Positions 1-8,608 of a stretch of 64,000 nucleotides of DNA are shown here, in pieces (the stretch's first letter is position 1; each line of letters opens with the position of its first letter). A model generated the notes under the pieces. It was not told where the DNA came from and ran no database searches. It was given only the letters and a program-made list of their open reading frames with translations. The position numbers and the translations under genes are program-made. The stretch lies in NCBI GenBank assembly GCA_936432065.2, contig OW386285.2, positions 106,521,869-106,585,868 on the forward strand, read 5' to 3'. The DNA is from Rutpela maculata. Its lineage: Eukaryota > Arthropoda > Insecta > Coleoptera > Cerambycidae.

Positions 1-1836
1 GAAAAATGTTTTTGGTTCAGAATATCAGAGTAGAAGTATATAATGACAAAGATTTATGAATAATATACTTTTTCAAAGGTACCATAAATTGGACTTTGAA
101 AAATAATATTTTTGGAAGGGCGTCAAAATTTGGCCCAGGAATCGATTTATCGAAAGTACGCCAAAGTTTCACTTGCAGACTAATTTTTCAAAACTGCGTT
201 GAAATTTGGCTTGAAAATCAATTTTTCAAAAGTACGCCAAAATTTCACCCGCAGATTAACTTTTCAAAAGTACCTTGAAATTTGGCTTGAAAATCAATTT
301 TTCAAAAGTACGCCAAAATTTCACCCGCGGATTAACTTTTCAAAAGTACCTTGAAATTTGGCTTGAAAATCGATTTTTCAAAAGTACGCCAAAATTTCAC
401 CCGCAGATTAGTTTTTCAAAAGTACCTTGAAATTTGGCTCGAAAATCGATTTTTCAAAAGTACGCTAAAATTGGTCTTTAAATGGATTTTTCAAAAGTAC
501 CACAAAGTCAGTTTAAAAAGTACCACGAAAATATACTTTAAATTATTTTTTATTTTTTATTCCTCAACCAAAGACATTGACCTTTGAGGTACGATCATTG
601 AAAGCCCAATTCTAAAGTATGAGCATAAAATTTTAACGATGCACTGCATCCAAAAGGCAAAATAGAAGATTTTGTCAAAGCCGGCGTAGTGCCGATAAGC
701 AAAAATTGATAAAAATCAATGCACATGTACAAGGCCGGTTTCTCGCATAGAAAGAGTTTGGATTGACCCAGCGGCTCGCAATTTGGTCGAGCGCGTTGAG
801 TGGTCCAGACAAAGTGATGGTAGAAAAGCCAATAACGGGGCTTTTCAAATGACAAAGTTATAGAGGAAAACGCCTTGTGCATAAAAATCCAAAAATTCAA
901 TTTTGCCTAATAGTCGCTCGAAGGTGAGACGCTGCCAAATCGATATTATTAATCGACTGTGATAAGGGTTAGTAAGTCGTGGACTGATCGAACGCCACTC
1001 AACTTATGCAGTAATAAGTCCTCAGAATGTGTTTGAGTACGTGAATTTCCACGATACAAGAACTTTAAAGCTAGGTAGTCTCTAGCGAAACTAAATTCAT
1101 TTAGTAAAACTTTTTTAAGTTAATTTCAGTCAGCCTTAATTATTCATTTACCCAGAGTCTGAAATGATTCTAAAAGCTCGCATTTTGATTCTGAGAAGGT
1201 ACGTATGAATCTTTTCTACCTAATCGATCGTTAGCGCGAGCGCTCTCGCTTGTATGGTCTGAAAGTCACTACCTTGATTGGGGAAGGCACGATTCTTTCT
1301 TGAGAATTTTGTATAACCAATTCTGTTAAATAAACGGATTCTTTGAACTAATATTTCTTAATTGATCTTGAGGCCTGTTGACGGTCTATAATCCCTGGAA
1401 CTTTCGTAGAGAAAGCCGGATGTGTCGAGTTAATTCGCATTAACGTTCGACCTTCTGGTTGCTTTACGAAGGTTTGATAGGGATTTTTTTATGCGTTTTT
1501 TGAGAAATATATTCCGTTATTAATGGACCAAAACGCGATTTTCGCGTACCAAAACTAATCCCTCCGCAGAGAAATTCTTCGGTTGGGATTTTTTTATGCA
1601 AAAATTCAGGAAATTAAGAGGTGCCTAAACCCCTAACGAGGGAATTCGGGTCCAGAGAGAGCGTAGTTTCCGATCTGTGGTAGTGCAGCCTTGGTCCCGC
1701 TTTTCGGCTACCGAAGTCATCTTATCTCGAACCCGCCTGGGAGGTAGAAGAACGGGGTAATACGCGACTGGCGCCCCCTGAGAAATAAATTGGTGTCGCG
1801 TCATTTTGACGCCCGGTAGTGCGTTCTTCTACAGTA
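1..1836 (+). repeat. Dispersed repeat, copy A (5' end outside window)
   Basis: Nearly the whole stretch recurs at 31345-32881 in the same orientation: the opening around 'aatgacaaag', the tandem array, the segment after 'attgaccttt' and the closing segment with 'actggcgccccctgag' all match. Copy A stops abruptly after 'cttctaca', where a reversed LINE fragment begins. In copy B the same point is followed after a few bases by an ATG. The block therefore behaves like a leader or long terminal region of a larger element. The 'tggcgcc' start resembles a retroviral-type primer site, but I could not find clean TG...CA LTR ends, so I leave the class open. Confidence 0.75.
140..510 (+). repeat. 38-bp tandem array with 76-bp higher-order period
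   Basis: 'aatttcaccc' starts at 241, 317 and 393, exactly 76 bp apart. Each 76-mer consists of two related 38-mers, both ending in 'ttttcaaaagta': one carries 'cgccaaaatttcaccc', the other 'ccttgaaatttggct'. The units degrade at both edges. Copy B (31450-31600) holds fewer units, so the array changed in length after the parent repeat was duplicated. The open frames across it (96-278, 351-587) are products of the repeat and not genes. Confidence 0.85.
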
Positions 1837-2335
1837 TCACCTTTACAAGATGTCATCGGCATATATGGTTAAGTTTGTATTTGGTACTGATCTGTATCAT
1901 TAATGTTAAGTATGAAAAGAATAGGGCCTATAATGGAGCCCCGAGGTACTCCTATTTGAACATTCTTAGTTTTAGACTGCGAAGAGCATTTGGAGCTGTC
2001 AATAATTAAGTTAGATGAACATACTGAGAGCGGTTGTTTAAGTAACAGTTTATCTAGTTTAAAGTTCTACCTTTGATACCATTATTGATGTAGTTTGGAC
2101 AGAAGAAAATTTTTTGATCAACTCACGACGAATGTCCTGCTGAGGTCACAGAGCACTCGCGAGCATCAATTTTGTTAGTAATATTGTCATGAAAAGAACG
2201 AAGTGCTGAATTAGTACTTTTATTTTTTTGGAAGCCGTCTTGATTATTTATTAATAATAATTTTGTTTTCCTACAAATAAGAATTAAGTTTACTAAGGTA
2301 AGAATACTCAAAGATTTCGGAGAATTACGAGATGT
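1837..2335 (-). pseudogene. Degenerate LINE reverse-transcriptase fragment
   Basis: Read on the minus strand. The piece from about 2311 to 2123 encodes 'NNQDGFQKNKSTNSALRSF', the 'GFR-KST--A' block of non-LTR reverse transcriptases. Further along (2080-2000) comes 'YLNNRSQYVHL', and at about 1955-1835 'GSIIGPILF' followed by an 'INDTDQ' stretch and a degraded 'YADD' ('YMPMTS'). These blocks are in the order expected of RVT_1, but are separated by frameshifts and stops. The fragment abuts repeat copy A at 1836 and probably inserted into it or was joined by deletion. No endonuclease domain or 3' tail is visible. It is a dead fragment of a Jockey/CR1-like LINE; the clade is uncertain. Confidence 0.7.
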
Positions 2336-2380
2336 TTGTGATCGGCTTGCAATTATTAATATTTAGTGGAGTGTCTTTTT

Positions 2381-2760
2381 AACCTCCCCACAATAAAATT
2401 GTGGGAGGTTACTGAAATTAGTCCAAAATCGAAAATTGAGATAACATCAAATCTTTACGTTTTGAGGTCCCAGGAACCCAAAAAATTGGCTTTTGAAAAA
2501 TGTCTGTGTGTGTGTGATGGTGTGTATGTATCTTAGCATGATAGCAGCGAAACTAATAAACGGATTTGGATGAAACTTTGCATCCAGAAGATCTGAAAAA
2601 GTTTTGGTTGAGATCGGATTACGTTTAGTGCCTTTTTTGCACAACAAGTTGCTTATTTTATGATTACTTACAATTTGTAATCGAAGCAGTGAAAATTCTA
2701 ATTTCAACGATATATCACACTTGCACCCTTTCGATTTGGTTTCCGTGAAAAAAATTTAAA
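2381..2760 (+). repeat. Family F2 element: terminal hairpin plus TG-rich microsatellite
   Basis: Starts with a near-perfect 30-bp inverted repeat, 'aacctccccacaat' facing 'attgtgggaggtt'. About 110 bp later comes a 'tgtctgtgtgtgtg' tract, then a conserved block with 'aaacggatttggatgaaact' and 'ttttggttgagatcggat'. Copies lie at 39661, 54001 (hairpin end missing) and 56249. The layout of hairpin, about 110 bp, then microsatellite is shared with family F1. Confidence 0.75.
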
Positions 2761-2834
2761 AAATTCGTTATATGTGCACACATGACAGCATCCAAAAAAT
2801 ATTATTGGTATTATTGTTAGGGGAAAATGTATTT

Positions 2835-3094
2835 TGCCATCTGTCAAAAATATTTGGGTTGGCAACCTTTGTGAATGTTGATTTATTGGTTATGGTACCT
2901 GACGTCACAGCTAACCTCAAAAATATATATTTCTTAAGATTTAAGAATATTACGTAGCTATTATTAAAATTTCTGCCTGGTTCCCGTACTTTCAACTAAA
3001 ATCTAGTACAGTGTAATGTTTATGAAGTTCTAAATACTTTGAATAAACTAATAAAACAGGATTCTTTTTGTAGGTTGGAAATCTAACCCGTAAT
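2835..3094 (+). mobile_element. Element H, left part (truncated copy)
   Basis: Contains the H terminal segment 'tgtcaaaaatatttgggttg' followed by 'gcaacctttgtgaatgttga', the same sequence that forms inverted ends at 56712 and 57940 in the fuller copy. It also shares 'tttctgcctggttcccgtac' with that copy. The right end of H is missing here. The THAP/SWIM-type transposon at 3095-4213 sits inside it, followed by the H continuation 'agtctatttttattaat' at 4219. Confidence 0.65.
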
Positions 3095-3247
3095 AGACCA
3101 TTCCAGAACACGTGACTTTGACAGATCCGCCATTTTTCCTGGGTGGCACACAAACCGATTATTCTCCGTTTGTTTACGTGCGTTTCTGTGTTCTTTTGTG
3201 CTGTGAATTGATTTATTTTGTGATTTTTTGCAATTTTTTTCGCCAAG

Positions 3248-3540
3248 ATGTCTCGAAGTGTATACTATTCAATCCTTGATGGGATAAAAAAATCGAAATT
3301 ATAGACAGCATTGTCCCCTATGCAATTCCTCCTGAGGAACGCAGGCTTGAAATTTAAAAGTTGCCCAATATTACCATGATGGACTTAGTGAATTATTTAA
3401 TACTAACCCATAGTTATTACACTGGTCAACAATTGAAGGCTTATAAAAGTTTGCAAGCCTACAAACATTATGAATCTGGCTCTGTTCAAGGGATTTTGGC
3501 AAAACAAATCAATGATGAGGCATTTATTGTCATTGGCAAG
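3248..3540 (+). pseudogene. First exon of a SWIM/YqaJ-type transposon protein (broken)
   Basis: ATG at 3248 gives 'MSRSVYYSILDG', then an indel in an A-run shifts the frame. The next piece has 'IIDSIVPYAIPPEERRLEI' and a stop. From 3361 the frame is open again: 'MMDLVNYLILTHSYYTGQQL', then 'KAYKSLQAYKHYESG'. It ends at 'VIGK' followed by 'gtaagaaatt', a good splice donor at 3541. The exon at 57114-57431 is a less damaged homologue and shows which start was used. The 'AYKSLQAY' block matches what I know as the region N-terminal to the SWIM zinc finger in metazoan proteins that end in a YqaJ-type nuclease domain. The SWIM and YqaJ parts themselves are absent here, so the family call is by recall only. 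Confidence 0.55.
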
Positions 3541-3866
3541 GTAAGAAATTAAAGTAAATGTGTAATTTTACATTATAATTAGATTCTGTATATTAATGTT
3601 TATCATTTTAATATGCCACAAAGGTTTTAAGTGTGAACCTTTCAAATCTCGAGGATGCAGATTGACTCGGTTGGATGCTGGAAACGTATCCCAAATTCTG
3701 GTTCGGTATCCAGTCTGGATTAGTTTTATCCTCTAGGGCAGCTGGTTTTCCTAAAATCGTACATATTATTATAATACTTAATATTTATATATTTGCACAT
3801 TTAATTTTATCCTCGATTCTAACCTTAAAATCTAAAAGGAATTTTGTACGAAAATTAGGTACTTAC

Positions 3867-4083
3867 CAGTTATAAAATGTTTGGAACAAATACGGCCGTT
3901 TTTTAGATGGCTTTCACTTAGGGGCCCCCGTTTCAAACTATTAATCCAAGCATTTCTTCTTTCTCTAGACAATGCATTAAGATGATCTCCTCTATTAGTT
4001 AAAATTGCGGGAAATCGAAAAAACGATACATTATCTCTTTCAGCACGCATTGAACATTTAACAACACTACAAAAATGAGGCAT
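3867..4083 (-). CDS. THAP-domain protein, first exon
   Basis: The minus-strand ATG at 4083 opens a 72-residue exon with the THAP layout: 'FCSVVKC' near residues 4-10 (C-x4-C), 'FFRFP' at about 21-25, 'RRNAWINSLKR' with the conserved Trp at about 46, and 'ICSKHF' (C-x2-H) at about 65-70. These are the four zinc ligands of a C2CH THAP finger, a DNA-binding module common in P-element-like and other animal transposases. After 'HFITG' the strand reads 'gtaagt', a perfect 5' splice site, so the last part of the domain (AVPTIF region) would be in a lost exon. The exon itself carries no frameshift. It lies just inside the right TIR and faces the SWIM/YqaJ-type exon. Confidence 0.8.
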
Positions 4084-4313
4084 TTTCTATAAATTAGACC
4101 AGGATTAAACAACTTTGTAATGAAATACTCTTAATGTTTACATACACAAATGGTATTGTGTGCCACCCAGCAAATATGGCCGAACTGTCAATGACGTCAT
4201 TCTGGAATGGTCTATTAGTAGTCTATTTTTATTAATAGTACATTGTATTACAAGTGTGGCAAGGGCTTCATTGCAAACCGACGTATGAAAGTAGGAACAC
4301 GAGCGCAGCAAGT

Positions 4314-5045
4314 TGGTTTTTTAGAAGGTAATAATTGTTTATAGCCGTGTTCGGATATTACGTCTGATTGATGGGACGCGCCACAATCGTTCGTTTAATG
4401 CAATCGAGCTAACCGTGCTAAATCTGAAATGTTCGAATATTACAAAATAAAGGCCTCGGACGAAGCTTGACTTGCTCGGACCTTTTTGATCGAGCAGGAA
4501 GGTTTTAATTCGATGCATGCGTAGTCTTCTTGAATTGTCCATAATGTTATTGACTTGTTGAGGTTAGAGTGTCATTTCGGCTAAATTCTGTGTCATTTCT
4601 TTTCGCTATCCAATGTTCTACAAAATCTTCGAAACGTTATCTGTTAATACCCTTATAATGTCAGGTAATTAATTAACATGCAACATAAACAAACATGAGA
4701 GGTTATGGGGTCTACACACGATCCAGCGGCAGGGAGCCAACATTGTCGGTACGCTTTGAAGATAATTGGAATTCCAGCGGACCAGTTCACTTTTACGAAT
4801 AAGTTCAAAGCATGCCGACAAGGCTGGCTCCCTGCCGCGTGTGTAGACCCTTTATGTTTCAACAGATTGCTTGTAGTCCACTTCAGTTCGTTCGATATTT
4901 TTTCATGAAATAAATGGCTCTAAAGTGACGTGTAATCTATCTGCTCAGTGCTCTGATTTCCCATGTAATATCCAAACACAGCTTATAAAGATCCACCGTG
5001 TGGGGAGGTTCCAGTCGCTTCCAGTAACTGCCGATTTTTTAGCAT
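4314..5045 (+). repeat. Composite block R, copy 1
   Basis: From 'aaggtaataattgtttatag' to 'taactgccgatttttta' it matches 57948-58520 in the same orientation, apart from a 144-bp insertion at 4708-4851 that is absent in the second copy. No coding signal is visible. The upstream neighbours (F2, H) are also shared, so a unit of at least 2.6 kb was duplicated or inserted twice. The frames at 4339-4542, 4653-4908 and 4925-5251 lie on repeat sequence and look non-coding. Confidence 0.75.
4708..4851. mobile_element. 144-bp palindromic MITE with proven empty site
   Basis: Left end 'gggtctacacacg', right end 'cgtgtgtagaccct'. The arms continue inward as 'cggcagggagcc' / 'ggctccctgccg' and 'ttgaa' / 'ttcaa', so nearly the whole element folds back on itself. 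It is flanked by 'ttatg' at 4703-4707 and 4852-4856. The sister copy of the host repeat reads 'gaggttatgttttaacag' at about 58323 with a single 'ttatg', so the insertion and its 5-bp duplication can be seen directly. No coding capacity. Confidence 0.88.
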
Positions 5046-5489
5046 ATTTATATTTCCATTCCAACCACAACAAAAAGAACGATGTATCAAAAAAATTGAT
5101 AAAGTATTTACCCAAAACTTCTATCTCTCTTTTTCACACTATTTATTATTCTTATTCGCAACGTCTTGCCGGACGTTTTATGATTTATAAATTATTTTAT
5201 ATTTTGATATTGTATATTCTTGATATTTTTCTTCTTAGACACTTGTACTAACTTTATGCGAAATACAGTGTGTCCACGGATGGACTTGAATATACTCATG
5301 AACATTTTTGTTTTCTGTTTTTCGAAAAAAAGTCATTGTTCATAATTTCTTTTGCTTGTTTTATAAACACAATTCACATTGAGAAACTTCGATTTTGTTG
5401 TATAGGGTGCGCAAAAAATTTAAAAATATAGATTTTCAAAATTAATAATTTTTAAATCAAACTTTTTGAAGCATTAAAACTCTATGAGT
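5046..5489. other. AT-rich spacer
   Basis: No gene or element with clear ends. It contains a pair of short phrases ('tgtccacgga', 'agggtgcgc') common in decayed insect repeats. Nothing else is supportable. Confidence 0.5.
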
Positions 5490-5765
5490 CATCACCTTGT
5501 ATATTTTTTTCATATTTTTCTTCTTCGGCAGTTATGTCAACTACATGCGAAATATTATTGTCCTCCGTCACATTTTTTTTGAGTGATCACCCTGTATTTT
5601 TTCATATTTTTCTTCCTCGACAGTTGTGTCAACTACATGCAAAATATTACTGTGTTCCGTCATTTTTTTCCTTAATTATGTTCTTATGTAGTCCACACTG
5701 TACATTTTCCAACGAAACTGTTCCGTTGGCAGTAGTGTCAAATATTATCCTTCTTCGTCAAGTGG
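5490..5765 (+). repeat. About 95-bp tandem repeat, three degenerate units
   Basis: 'caccttgtat' (5493) and 'caccctgtat' (5588) each lead into 'tttcatatttttcttc', a 'gtcaactacatgc' phrase and 'ccgtca'. A third, poorer unit begins near 5693. The spacing is about 95-105 bp. The frame at 5534-5773 follows the repeat and is not a gene. Confidence 0.6.
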
Positions 5766-5774
5766 TTTTGTAGG

Positions 5775-5950
5775 TATAGCGCCAACAAACAGACAGGCAG
5801 GCAGGCAGGCATGCGGGCAGGCAGACAGATAGAATTAAGCAGCTTTAATTTTTTTAATCTATGTACTCTGAAACGAAAAAATACGGAGAAATATCGAACG
5901 GTGATTTTTTCACGATTACAATACCTCCCTTCGGTAAGCGAGGGAAGTAA
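5775..5950 (+). repeat. Family F3 element end: (CAGG)n and terminal hairpin
   Basis: A 'caggcaggcaggc' microsatellite at 5795-5830 is followed after about 95 bp by a hairpin that opens with 'tacctccct' and closes with 'agggaagta' (5922-5948). A second, decayed copy of this end is at 35560-35690, with 'tacttcccttcgg'. The hairpin edges 'tacttcc...ggaagta' equal those of family F1. Confidence 0.6.
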
Positions 5951-6099
5951 AAGCCAATGATTTTAAAATAAAAGGTAGAATCTTTTCGCCAGAAAGTTAG
6001 GATACGGATCTACGCCACTGGGTCTAGTATTCTAAAGTTTATTTATCAATACTGGAGGATTTAACCGTACATACTATGTTGTTAATAGAAAATATTTAG

Positions 6100-6591
6100 T
6101 TAATGGGCTCAGTTAGCACTTTTTTAAATTTTATTATTGGAAAGATCTTATAGTTTTAAGACCATGTGCAAAAAACTAGAATTTTGTGAGACCAATAAAT
6201 CGTCTAAAAAAAATCATAAAAATGGACCGCTTTGTCGAGTATCGGCCGTGACGTCACTTGATAGGAACCCGCTAGCCGAAGCGGCTAGCTGCAGCGCGTT
6301 ATGATAGCTTCACAATATTACAAATCGTTAACTCAAGCAGTGTGTTTTGAAACTTATGCGTGTTTGTGAAGAAGTTCAGTTTGTCAACTCTCTTCACCGA
6401 TTTATATTACTATTCTCTGACGTCACGTTGTTGGTCGCACCGCGCTTCCAATCCCCTCTTTAATAGTCGTATATTTCGAAAACCACATATCGGATTCATC
6501 TGAAATTTTCAATATCTTCTAATTCTAAGTAATACTTTATCTACAAGAAGTAACAACTACTAAATGAAATTCATTAAATGAGCCCATTTAA
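6100..6591. mobile_element. Possible short TIR element
   Basis: 'ttaatgggctcag' at 6099 is inverted as 'aatgagcccattta' near 6578. Inside lies a compact hairpin, 'gctagcc' / 'ggctagc' at about 6271-6289, and two 'gtgacgtcac'-like sites. No coding frame and no clear target duplication. The ends are short, so chance or decay cannot be excluded. Confidence 0.35.
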
Positions 6592-7359
6592 TTGAATGTG
6601 AAAGTTGATTTAATTGAATGTGAAAATTTGGATGGTAAACAGCACTCATTCCATTAAAAATTGCTCCTTATGGATAAGATTCTTAAATAATATTATCACC
6701 AGCAATTCCTCTGTGAAGAAAATTAAGATTACAAATTTTTAGTTGGTCACAAGTAGAGGTTTTAAGAATATTTATTTAAAACTGTATTTTTACATTAATA
6801 TTTAAAGAGCTGTGGTCCCCTTCGGAAGCATTTTAAAGGCCATGTTTATAGAAACTTTCTTTCTTATTTTGGTTATTGCTATTTGTCTTTTAATTTTTCA
6901 AAAACTTATTCTGAGGTACCCTGTATGTTAAATAAAGTAGAATATTAACGATATCCGCATCTTAATACCCTTCGACATGTGAAAATTACTGTAAATATAT
7001 TGGTAGTTTTCCTGCGCCGATATTTTGTTTGTAATAAAGCTGATCGGCCCAAATTAGTGATAGCCTTATCTCAAGTATTTGTGGTTATACCAAAAACTTT
7101 GGCATTTGAACGGTGTTGTAATCAGTAAGTTAACATTATGTGTCTCTCTTTGGGAACATTATCAGTTATAGGTTTAACTTCAGTTATTCCTCACAGTTTT
7201 AAGAATTCTTGACTCTCTGTATTCGTTATCTCTATTGTTGATGAAAACCACCCAAACACGTTAAAGATAGGTGACTGTGAGGGGTACCGTAGAGCTCTTG
7301 TGGACTGGCGACTGCGAATATGAGATTCAATGAAGAACACGAGATTACATTAGATTAGA
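6592..7359. other. AT-rich stretch, no feature
   Basis: Begins with a short direct repeat ('ttaattgaatgtgaaa' twice, 6588-6625). I see no gene, TIR or microsatellite in the rest. Confidence 0.5.
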
Positions 7360-8117
7360 CAACAAGATTATTAACTTGTCAGTTGACCAAATTTTGCGTG
7401 ACAGAAATATCACGAGACGCACAAAGATCAGGCTTATCAACGCCCTAGTTTTCTCAATCTTCCTTTACCCTCTTAGATATGGACCGTTAGGGAAGCAGAC
7501 AGACGTCACGTCATATTGATGCTTTCGAGATATAGATCTGAAATCAATTGTTACGAATCCCTCAATTCTAGAAGAAATAAGCCACCAAAACTGACTCTCC
7601 AGCAATGTTCTCATTTTTTGACCACATCGACCGGAGATAGGATAATATAAAACGATTTACAGTTTAGGAAAAACCACATCTGATTTTTGTCATCGCAAGA
7701 GACGAAGAGGATGGCCTCCAATATAGGTTGAGCTGATGCCACCAAAGCTGACGAAACCCTACTCCAAACTTTTGAAAGGCAAATCCTGAGGCGGATCTTT
7801 GGAGCTGAATGTGACAACGGTGTATGGCGCCGGCGTTACAACTTTGAGCTCTATGAAAAATACAAACAGGTGGCAAAGGGTAGCAAGCATAGGATAGATA
7901 GGACGACTCAGGTGGGTAGGACATGTCAATAGACAATTACCCCCCAAGAAAGATCATGGTTTCTGAACCAGCGGGAGCTAGAAGCCGCAGCAGGCCAAGA
8001 TTACGGTGGAAGGATAGTGTCGATGAGGATGCACGAAAAATCGGTGCAAGGAATTGGAAGCAAGAGTCGCGAAATCGGCAGGAATGTCGAAAGAAACTAG
8101 AGAACAGAGGGCTGTAG
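7360..8117 (+). pseudogene. RTE-like LINE, C-terminal part of the RT polyprotein (decayed)
   Basis: 7380-7480 reads 'DRNITRRTKIRLINALVFSI', the 'tKirLl-alv-pvllYG' block found after the RT domain of RTE/BovB-type LINEs. Around 7750-7850 comes 'TFERQILRRIFGAECDNGVW' and 'RRRYNFELYEKYKQ', then (7905-8110) a 'WVGHVNRQLPPKKIM' block and 'RPRLRWKDSVDEDARKIG', ending with 'NWKQESRNRQECRKKLENRG' and a stop at 8117. This is the order seen at the C-terminus of such polyproteins. Several frame changes and a poorly matching stretch (7560-7700) show that it is dead. The RT catalytic core and endonuclease are missing. A short 'gatgatgatgatg' run follows the stop and may be the remains of the 3' tail. Confidence 0.75.
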
Positions 8118-8608
8118 CACTAGTGATGATGATGATGCCACCAAAAAGCTTATGGGAAAGAGATTTAATAAATTTTCAGTAACTGCGACAGATGGCGTGC
8201 TGAGCAACAGTCGGAGGTTAACTAGAATAATTCATGAAGCACAAAATGACTGGCAAGGCATTGTGAATAAGAAAAAGATTGTTAGTCTAACTGTTAAACC
8301 TCCATAGTCTGTGTAGAGGCTTTTGGGAAGAAATTTATTCAAGAAATAATATTGTTTTCATTAGTAATTAATTTCCATACTGAAACTGGACATTGGTTGA
8401 CTGTATCTGGCTAGGAATGATTTACAACTAGTATAAAATGTTCAGCTCTTTCCTTAACCAGAAGAAGATTTTGTCTTTTATCTAATTTTTTATAAACTTG
8501 AAGTGGCTCGGAGTAATATGAGATTATACCACATCCATCATCGGTATAAATTTGTGTCCCGAATTTTATAAATTCCAGAATTATTATACCGCGTTCGGGA
8601 GATTTTTT

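Larger units (their letters stand above)
3095..4213 (+). mobile_element. TIR transposon with first exons of two convergent genes (internally deleted)
   Basis: The ends are inverted: left 'agaccattccagaa' and right 'ttctggaatggtct'. The similarity continues inward for about 60 bp, including 'ctgggtggcacacaa' on both sides. Related unoccupied targets at 36150 and 54750 (minus strand) read 'taattagca', while here the left flank is 'taat' and the right flank 'attag'. That allows at most a 2-bp 'AT' duplication. Inside, a plus-strand exon starts near the left end and a minus-strand THAP exon near the right end; both point inward and stop at splice donors. The middle is only about 300 bp, so the downstream exons are gone. 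Non-autonomous derivative of a larger two-gene element. Confidence 0.75.

Noticed and set aside
595..900. 101-residue minus-strand frame
   Set aside because: Lies inside dispersed repeat A; the copy B frame (31757-32002) does not keep the same protein, so it is not under coding constraint.
1740..1832. 'tggcgccccctgag' as a primer-binding site proving an LTR retrotransposon
   Set aside because: No TG...CA boundary precedes it and no gag/pol follows; kept only as a possibility.
2768..2995. 75-residue minus-strand frame nearly identical to one at 56640-56867
   Set aside because: Both lie on element H; the similarity extends equally into non-coding flanks and the opposite strand is also open, so repeat identity explains it.
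6271..6289. Hairpin 'gctagcc' / 'ggctagc' as a terminator or regulatory site
   Set aside because: No gene nearby to regulate; mentioned only as content of the possible TIR element.
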